A DNA stretch of 64,000 nucleotides from HKCCE3408 sp038530555. Its GTDB lineage: Bacteria > Pseudomonadota > Alphaproteobacteria > Rhodobacterales > Rhodobacteraceae. Made by a program: the position numbers and the translations under genes. The notes beneath the pieces were generated by a model. That model was not told the origin of the DNA. It did no database searches and worked only from the letters and a program-made list of their open reading frames with translations. The DNA lies in NCBI GenBank assembly GCA_038530555.1, contig JBCBCN010000012.1:10430-74429 (forward strand). The letters are read 5' to 3'. Shown piece after piece: positions 58,846 through 64,000 of the stretch. The stretch's first letter is position 1. Every line of letters starts with the position of its first letter.

Positions 58846-59124
58846 ATGGGGTGGCGATACATCAACGCATTGGCCAAAGGCGCCGCAATGGCAGGGCTTC
58901 TGTGCTTTTCGGCCTGCGCGATCCCGATCCCCGATCTTGCGGACCAGGTCTCGCCCGAGGCCCGGAGCGCGCCCTTTCCAGCGCTCATCGATCTGCGCCC
59001 GACACTCCGCGCGACGCAGGATTTGGTGCCTGACCGAGCGGCGCAAAGCGGCCAAAGCCTGGCCTTTCGCGCCGCCGACTTGCGCCGCCGTGCCGCCGCG
59101 CTGAGGGCCGTGCCCCAGAACTGA
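58846..59124 (+). CDS. Small lipoprotein of unknown function
   Basis: 92 residues. The signal peptide MGWRYINALAKGAAMAGLLCFSAC ends in a lipobox with lipid-modified Cys24, followed by AIPIPDL. The mature tail is short, Arg/Ala-rich and partly helical. It lies just before hom on the same strand, with a 134-base gap. Confidence 0.75.
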   Translation: MGWRYINALAKGAAMAGLLCFSACAIPIPDLADQVSPEARSAPFPALIDLRPTLRATQDLVPDRAAQSGQSLAFRAADLRRRAAALRAVPQN

Positions 59125-59258
59125 ACCCGCAGGGCAGCAAGAGGCAGCCCGCGCACGATTGCGCCCTCGCTCCATTGCCGCTAATGGACGGCCGCGCGTC
59201 TGCGCTGCACACAAATCGCAGCGCTCAAACGGCCGATGGCACGAAAGGGAGCGGTGAG

Positions 59259-60548
59259 ATGGGTGAAGAGATACGGCTGGGCGTGGCAGGTCTCGGCACA
59301 GTGGGCGCCGGCGTGGTCAAGATCGTGCAGGGTCAAGCGGCCCTTCTCCAGCAACGCACGGGCCGCCGGGTCAAGATCTCGGCCGTGTCTGCCCGCAACC
59401 GTGACAAGGATCGCGGCGTCGATCTGAGCGCCTATCCTTGGGAGGACGACCCGGTCGCGCTGGCGCGGCGCGAGGATGTTGACGTGCTGGTCGAGCTGAT
59501 GGGCGGCGCGGACGGTCCGGCCAAGGCGAGCGTCGAGGCGGCCCTGGCGGCGGGCAAGGATGTTGTCACCGCCAACAAAGCGATGTTGGCGCTGCATGGC
59601 CAGGCTTTGGCCGAGGCGGCGGAGGCAGCGGGCTGTGTTCTCCGCTTCGAGGCTGCTGTGGCGGGCGGCATTCCGGTCGTCAAAACCCTGACAGAGGGGC
59701 TTGCCGGAAACCGGATCGAGCGGATCGTCGGCGTGATGAACGGCACTTGCAATTACATCCTGACGCGCATGGATGCCGAGGGGCTCAGCTATGACGAGGT
59801 CTTCGAGGCGGCCAATCAGTTGGGCTATCTCGAGGCCGATCCCCAGCTCGATGTGGGGGGGATCGATGCGGGCCATAAGCTGTCTTTGCTGGCCGCAATC
59901 GGCTTTGGCACGCGGGTCTCGTTCGGCGATATGGTTCTGGAAGGCATCGATCGGGTCTCGATCGACGATATCCGCCTTGCCGGCGACATGAATTACAAGA
60001 TCAAGCTATTGGGCGTGGCGCAGATGACTGGCCGCGGACTGGAGCAACGCATGACCCCCTGCCTCGTGCCCTCAAGCTCTCCGCTGGGACAGCTTGAGGG
60101 GGCCACAAACATGGTTGTGCTCGAGGGAGATGCGGTGGGGCAGATCGTGCTCCGCGGTGCGGGTGCGGGCGAAGGCCCGACAGCCAGCGCGGTGATGGCC
60201 GATATCTGCGACATAGCCCGGGGGCTGCGCGTCCCGACCTTTGGGCAGGCCGCCGGTGCTCTCGCCCAACCGACCCCTGCCAGCACCCAGGCGCCGGGCG
60301 CCTATTACCTACGCATGGGTCTTGAGGACAAACCCGGCGCGCTCGCCAAGATCGCGACGGTTTTGGGCGAGAACGGCATCTCAATCGACCGGATGCGACA
60401 GTATGGCCATCCCGGCCAAAAGGACGCGCCCGTGCTGATCGTCACGCATAAAACCGACCGCCCCTCGCTTGACGCGGCCCTCGCCGCGCTTCCGGCGACG
60501 GGCGTTTTGGCCAGCGATCCTGTGGCTCTGCGGATCGAGGATGTCTGA
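59259..60548 (+). CDS. hom: Homoserine dehydrogenase
   Basis: Reduces aspartate semialdehyde to homoserine, the branch point to threonine and methionine. The 429-residue product has the NAD(P) motif GVAGLGTVGAGV (about 8-19), VTANKAMLA, the central NGTCNYILTRM and the catalytic-Lys segment GIDAGHKLSLLA. A C-terminal ACT domain (about 350-429: RMGLEDKPGALAKIATVLGE) provides threonine feedback. The start at 59259 follows AAAGGGAG. Conserved order hom-glpX-recJ follows. Confidence 0.95.
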   Translation: MGEEIRLGVAGLGTVGAGVVKIVQGQAALLQQRTGRRVKISAVSARNRDKDRGVDLSAYPWEDDPVALARREDVDVLVELMGGADGPAKASVEAALAAGKDVVTANKAMLALHGQALAEAAEAAGCVLRFEAAVAGGIPVVKTLTEGLAGNRIERIVGVMNGTCNYILTRMDAEGLSYDEVFEAANQLGYLEADPQLDVGGIDAGHKLSLLAAIGFGTRVSFGDMVLEGIDRVSIDDIRLAGDMNYKIKLLGVAQMTGRGLEQRMTPCLVPSSSPLGQLEGATNMVVLEGDAVGQIVLRGAGAGEGPTASAVMADICDIARGLRVPTFGQAAGALAQPTPASTQAPGAYYLRMGLEDKPGALAKIATVLGENGISIDRMRQYGHPGQKDAPVLIVTHKTDRPSLDAALAALPATGVLASDPVALRIEDV

Positions 60549-60576
60549 CCGAGCGCTTTGGATGCGCGGCCCGATC

Positions 60577-60600
60577 TGGATATTTATGCGATAAAGACGC
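60577..60600 (+). repeat. Dispersed intergenic repeat, GGGATATTT family, copy 3
   Basis: TGGATATTTATGCGATAAAG then ACGC, just after hom. Relatives at 23251-23274 and 32774-32796. Confidence 0.6.
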
Positions 60601-60651
60601 TGGAGGTCGGGGCCCCCGCGTGAGCCGATCCCCGGGCGCTAGCGCTGCTTT

Positions 60652-60670
60652 ATTCTCAAAAATACTCAAA
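60652..60670 (-). repeat. Dispersed intergenic repeat, GAGTATTTTTG family, partial copy
   Basis: On the minus strand it reads ATTTGAGTATTTTTGAGAA, close to the sequence at 5197-5218. It lies 52 bases from a copy of the other repeat family in the same hom-glpX spacer. Confidence 0.5.
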
Positions 60671-60774
60671 TCACCCTCCGGACCGGCGCGCGGCACCCAT
60701 TCATTGCGCCCAGCCTTGCCCCAAGCCGCCGCAGCGGTTAGGCCCCAAAGCAAGATTTTTTGCGCGGAGTTCCC

Positions 60775-61734
60775 ATGGCCGATTTTGATTTCAATGACCG
60801 GATGCTGTCCCTCGGATTGGCGCGGGTGTCAGAAGCCGCGGCGCTGGCATCGGCAACCCTGATCGGGCGTGGCGATGAAAAAGCCGCCGATCAGGCCGCG
60901 GTGAACGCGATGCGCGATCAGCTCAATATGCTGGATATCAAAGGCGTTGTGGTGATTGGGGAAGGCGAACGCGACGAGGCGCCGATGCTCTATATCGGCG
61001 AAGAGGTCGGCAAGGGCACTGGGCCGGAAGTGGACATCGCCCTCGATCCGCTCGAGGGGACGACGCTGACCGCGAAAGACATGCCCAACGCGCTGACCGT
61101 GATCGCCATGGGCCCGCGCGGCTCGATGCTGCACGCGCCCGATGTATACATGGAGAAGCTGGCCATCGGGCCGGGCTTTCGCACCGGTGTCGTCACGCTC
61201 GATATGTCACCCGCGGATCGCGTTTCGGCACTGGCCTCGGCCAAGGGCTGCTCGACTGAGGATATAACGGTCTGCGTTCTCGAACGCCCCCGCCATGAGG
61301 CAATGATCGCCGAGCTGCGCACCACGGGCTGTGCGATCCGGCTGATTACGGACGGCGATGTAGCCGGCGTCATCCATACCGCCGAGGCCGCGATTACCGG
61401 CATCGACATGTATATGGGCTCGGGCGGCGCGCCAGAGGGTGTACTGGCCGCAGCCGCACTCAAATGCATGGGCGGGCAGATGTATGGCAAGCTTACTTTC
61501 CGCAACGATGATGAGCGGGAGCGGGCCAAGAAAGCCGGGATCAAGAACCTCAATCGCGTTTATACCCGCGACGATATGGTGACCGCGGATGTAATCTTTG
61601 CCGCGACCGGCGTGACCGATGGCTCGATCCTACACGGCATCAAGCGCGAGGTCGGCGCGTTGACAGCCGAGACGATCCTGATGCGGTCGAAAACCGGCTC
61701 GGTTCGGCGTATGAGCTACCGCAACCCGATCTGA
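60775..61734 (+). CDS. glpX: Fructose-1,6-bisphosphatase, class II
   Basis: Gluconeogenic phosphatase; in many alphaproteobacteria the only FBPase and sometimes also a sedoheptulose bisphosphatase. The 319-residue product has the metal motif VDIALDPLEGTTLTAKDMPN (about 85-104), GEGERDEAPMLYIGEEVG, and the C-terminal MGSGGAPEGVLAAAALKCMGG. The start at 60775 (MADFDFNDRM) is the conserved one. Confidence 0.95.
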   Translation: MADFDFNDRMLSLGLARVSEAAALASATLIGRGDEKAADQAAVNAMRDQLNMLDIKGVVVIGEGERDEAPMLYIGEEVGKGTGPEVDIALDPLEGTTLTAKDMPNALTVIAMGPRGSMLHAPDVYMEKLAIGPGFRTGVVTLDMSPADRVSALASAKGCSTEDITVCVLERPRHEAMIAELRTTGCAIRLITDGDVAGVIHTAEAAITGIDMYMGSGGAPEGVLAAAALKCMGGQMYGKLTFRNDDERERAKKAGIKNLNRVYTRDDMVTADVIFAATGVTDGSILHGIKREVGALTAETILMRSKTGSVRRMSYRNPI

Positions 61735-61791
61735 GGCCGGGCGCGCGCGGCCGGAGCAGACATCGCGAGGCGCACGCGAGCAGGGGGCGGC

Positions 61792-63543
61792 GTGGACAAT
61801 TTTCTGGGCGTAGAGCAATCCGTGACCGGGCGCCGATGGCGCGGGCCGGATGCGGCGCTAGAACGCCTCGCCGGAGCGCTCTCGCAACGCGCAGGCCTCA
61901 GCCCGGCCCTGGCTCAAGTACTGGCGCGTCAAGGCGTCAGCCCGGAGGCCGCACCCGCCTATCTCGAGCCCAAGCTGCGCGATCTGCTACCCGATCCGGC
62001 GCTTTTGCGCGATATGGCACCGGCGGCGGAACGTCTGATGCAAGCCGCTCTCGCAGCGCATAAGGTGGCGATTTTCGCCGATTATGACGTCGATGGTGGT
62101 GCCTCTGCGGCCTTGCTCATTGACTGGTTCCGGCATTTTGGGATCGAGCCGACGCTTTATGTGCCGGACCGGATCGATGAGGGCTATGGCCCGAACGAGG
62201 CGGCGATGGCGGGCCTTGCGGCGCAGCATGACCTGATCATCTGCGTGGATTGCGGCACGCTGAGCCTCGGCCCGATCTCGGCGGCGCGGGGCGCGGATGT
62301 CGTGGTTCTGGACCACCACCTTGCCGGGGCGGAGCTGCCGGACTGTCTGGCCGTGGTCAATCCCAACCGCTCGGATGACCGCTCGAGCCAGGGACATCTC
62401 TGTGCGGCAGGGGTCGTCTTTCTGGTGCTGGTGGAGCTGAGCCGAAGGCTGAAAGCGGGCGGTCACAGCGGGCCCGATCTCATGGCGCTTCTCGATCTCG
62501 TCGCGCTTGCAACGGTGGCTGATGTGGCGCCGCTGATCGGGGTCAATCGCGCCTTTGTGCGCCAAGGTCTCAAGGTTATGGCAGGCCGCGCGCGGATCGG
62601 CCTGGCGGCCTTGGCGGATGCGGCCGGGCTGGACCGCATGCCTGAGGCCTATCATCTCGGCTATGTACTGGGGCCGCGGGTCAATGCCGGGGGTCGGATC
62701 GGTCAGGCTGATCTTGGCGCGCGACTTCTCAGCGCGCGCGATCCCCGCAAGGCCGCTGAGATAGCCGCGGAACTTGACCGGCTCAATACCGAACGCCGCG
62801 CGGTCGAAGAGGCGGTGCGCGACGCCGCTTTGGCCCAGGCCGAGGCACGTGGTTTGGAGGCGCCGCTTGTTTGGGCGGCGGGCGAAGGCTGGCATCCCGG
62901 TGTGGTAGGGATCGTGGCGAGCCGGCTTAAAGAGGCCAGCAACCGCCCAGCCATCGTGATCGGCCTGGGAAACGGCGCGGGCAAAGGCTCGGGTCGGTCG
63001 GTGAGCGGCGTCGATCTCGGCGCCTCGATCCAGCGTCTGGCAGCGGAGGGCTTGATCGAGAAGGGGGGCGGGCATGCGATGGCGGCAGGCCTGTCGCTCA
63101 GCGCCGATCAACTCGAACCCGCAATGGCCCGGCTCAGCGAGCTTATGGCCCAACAGGGCGCAGGCGCGATGGGTCCGCGAGATCTGGCGTGCGACGCGGT
63201 GCTGGCTCCGGGCGGTGCGACTTTGGAGCTGATCGACGCGCTCGAGACCGCGGGCCCGTTCGGGCAGGCCGCCCCTGCCCCGCGATTTGCCTTTTCTGAT
63301 TGCCGCATTGTGCACGCACAGATTGTCGGCAGCGGGCATCTTAAGCTTCGTTTTAGCGATGGCGCGGGTAAGCTTGACGCGATCGCCTTCAATGCCGCGG
63401 AGGGACCGATCGGACAGGCCGTCCTTGGCCATAATGGGCGATTGATGCATATGGCCGGGCGGTTGGAGAAAAACCAGTGGCAAGGGCGCGTTACCCCACA
63501 ACTCAAACTCGACGACGTCGCCTGGGCCGGCCAGGAGACCTGA
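61792..63543 (+). CDS. recJ: Single-stranded-DNA-specific exonuclease RecJ
   Basis: 5'-3' exonuclease on single-stranded DNA in recombination and mismatch repair. The 583-residue product shows DHH-family motifs: ADYDVDGGASAALL (about 96-109), CVDCGT, LDHHLAG and the DHHA1 motif EKGGGHAMAAGLSL (about 423-436). A C-terminal OB-fold domain follows. The start is a GTG at 61792 with a GGGGGCG ribosome site. Ends 51 bases before tRNA-Glu. Confidence 0.94.
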   Translation: MDNFLGVEQSVTGRRWRGPDAALERLAGALSQRAGLSPALAQVLARQGVSPEAAPAYLEPKLRDLLPDPALLRDMAPAAERLMQAALAAHKVAIFADYDVDGGASAALLIDWFRHFGIEPTLYVPDRIDEGYGPNEAAMAGLAAQHDLIICVDCGTLSLGPISAARGADVVVLDHHLAGAELPDCLAVVNPNRSDDRSSQGHLCAAGVVFLVLVELSRRLKAGGHSGPDLMALLDLVALATVADVAPLIGVNRAFVRQGLKVMAGRARIGLAALADAAGLDRMPEAYHLGYVLGPRVNAGGRIGQADLGARLLSARDPRKAAEIAAELDRLNTERRAVEEAVRDAALAQAEARGLEAPLVWAAGEGWHPGVVGIVASRLKEASNRPAIVIGLGNGAGKGSGRSVSGVDLGASIQRLAAEGLIEKGGGHAMAAGLSLSADQLEPAMARLSELMAQQGAGAMGPRDLACDAVLAPGGATLELIDALETAGPFGQAAPAPRFAFSDCRIVHAQIVGSGHLKLRFSDGAGKLDAIAFNAAEGPIGQAVLGHNGRLMHMAGRLEKNQWQGRVTPQLKLDDVAWAGQET

Positions 63544-63594
63544 AAAAAGCGCTTGCGCGCAGGTATGTCATTTTCTAACACGTCGGGCAGTGCT

Positions 63595-63669
63595 GGCCCG
63601 TTCGTCTATCGGTTAGGACGCCAGGTTTTCAACCTGGAAAGAGGGGTTCGATTCCCCTACGGGCTGCCA
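63595..63669 (+). tRNA. tRNA-Glu (UUC)
   Basis: 75-base cloverleaf with CCA encoded. The acceptor GGCCCGT pairs with ACGGGCT (G-U at the first pair); the anticodon loop TTTTCAA gives anticodon UUC. The T-arm GGGG/CCCC with GTTCGATTC is standard. Its 3' half lies inside a convergent integrase reading frame, so it is the probable attachment site of an integrated element. Confidence 0.95.
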
Positions 63670-64000
63670 CTTACCACCATAAGATACTGGTTTCATTGAG
63701 ATTTTCTCGAAACGTGTACCACGTTTCTTAGGGGGTGGTACACTTTCGTTGTTTTGCGCGTCGTGAATTCGCTTGATTGCTTGTTCAGCTAGGGCGTTCC
63801 TGCGGACGTTTTTCGTGTATGTCGCCGAGGTTTTGGGTTCGCTATGTGACCGGGCAGCCATGACCTCGTATTCGGAATCACCGTGCTCTGCTATCTCCTC
63901 GGCACGAGCTTCGCGCAGCCCATGCTGTGAACGCGTTGCCTTCGTCACTTTGCTGGCGTCAGCGTTAGCGGACACTTCACTTAGCCCAGCGCTGCTGATC
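63613..64000 (-). CDS. Tyrosine recombinase/integrase, C-terminal part (runs off window)
   Basis: 129 codons open to the window edge. The catalytic-domain landmarks are HGLR (His-xx-Arg, in TRSQHGLREARAEEIAEHGDS), a following ARSH that holds the second His/Trp position, and the nucleophile Tyr in ATYTKNVRRNALAEQ. These match phage-type integrases that use tRNA genes. The frame continues past the likely catalytic end and stops at 63613, inside tRNA-Glu, so the last 18 or so residues are encoded by the tRNA complement. The N-terminal part and the rest of the element lie outside. Confidence 0.88.
   Translation of the reverse strand, partial: ISSAGLSEVSANADASKVTKATRSQHGLREARAEEIAEHGDSEYEVMAARSHSEPKTSATYTKNVRRNALAEQAIKRIHDAQNNESVPPPKKRGTRFEKISMKPVSYGGKWQPVGESNPSFQVENLAS
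63714..63743. repeat. 9-bp inverted repeat inside the integrase 3' end
   Basis: GTGTACCAC (63714-63722) and GTGGTACAC (63735-63743) with a 12-base spacer, 45-75 bases from the tRNA. Repeats this close to an attachment site can be arm-type integrase or excisionase sites; here it is also coding. Confidence 0.45.

Noticed and set aside
61987..63501. 504-codon open frame antisense to recJ
   Set aside because: RecJ motifs are intact on the plus strand; the antisense translation has no recognisable fold.
1..64000. CRISPR array, rRNA operon or complete insertion sequence
   Set aside because: No regularly spaced repeats, no rRNA sequence and no transposase gene were seen; the only mobile-element gene is the integrase at the right edge.

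Overview
The window is high-GC, densely packed DNA from an alphaproteobacterium, most likely a marine member of the Rhodobacterales (Roseobacter group). This rests on a Na+-NQR operon with ApbE/NqrM, a hom-glpX-recJ-tRNA-Glu block, a fused malic enzyme/phosphotransacetylase, MerR-controlled beta-oxidation genes, DUF1127 and SPOR proteins, and the codon use. No taxon marker such as rRNA is present, so the assignment is an inference.

Layout. 1-5.2 kb: nqrA-B-C-D (minus strand, nqrD cut by the window edge), with the flavin-insertion genes apbE and nqrM transcribed divergently. 5.2-12.4 kb: a tightly overlapping minus-strand operon of eight genes (HAD-like protein, SAM methyltransferase, MetE-like methyltransferase, alpha/beta hydrolase, RraA-like aldolase, 6-phosphogluconate dehydrogenase, sugar isomerase, Gfo/Idh/MocA oxidoreductase), with an exported protein of unknown function just upstream. 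13.7-29.2 kb: a catabolic cluster I do not recognise. It holds a sugar-type ABC importer, a GMC oxidoreductase, a histidinol-dehydrogenase-like enzyme outside any his operon, an SDR, a GST, a PNPOx-like flavoprotein, a bicupin, a LacI regulator, and four SnoaL/NTF2-like proteins, three of them apparently two-domain. Two near-identical LacI-type operators (around 23203 and 28175) tie the transporter, the divergent SnoaL gene and the GMC-to-bicupin operon into one regulon. This is the best candidate for an undescribed system.

29.5-35.1 kb: an exported small protein, an SRAP (HMCES/YedK) protein, DUF1127, DUF952, pyrD, two PaaI thioesterases, a MerR regulator and a small exported protein. 35.3-45.5 kb: a second MerR regulator with a palindromic operator, then acyl-CoA dehydrogenase, GST, thiolase, an NTF2-like protein and FadJ-type multifunctional enzyme (fatty or branched-chain acyl-CoA oxidation). 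Twin small membrane proteins and an acyl-CoA synthetase follow. 45.6-52.0 kb: a degenerate M48-peptidase-like membrane protein, a SPOR protein, and the nucleoside-salvage operon cdd-deoA-deoB-add-upp. 52.2-58.7 kb: maeB behind a perfect palindrome, nadK, glyA with a good terminator, a fatty-acid desaturase and a TetR regulator. 58.8-63.5 kb: a small lipoprotein, hom, glpX and recJ.

At the right edge a tRNA-Glu(UUC) gene is overlapped by the 3' end of a tyrosine recombinase gene running in from outside, which marks the border of an integrated island or prophage. Three families of short dispersed intergenic repeats are also present. No CRISPR array, rRNA or complete insertion sequence was seen.
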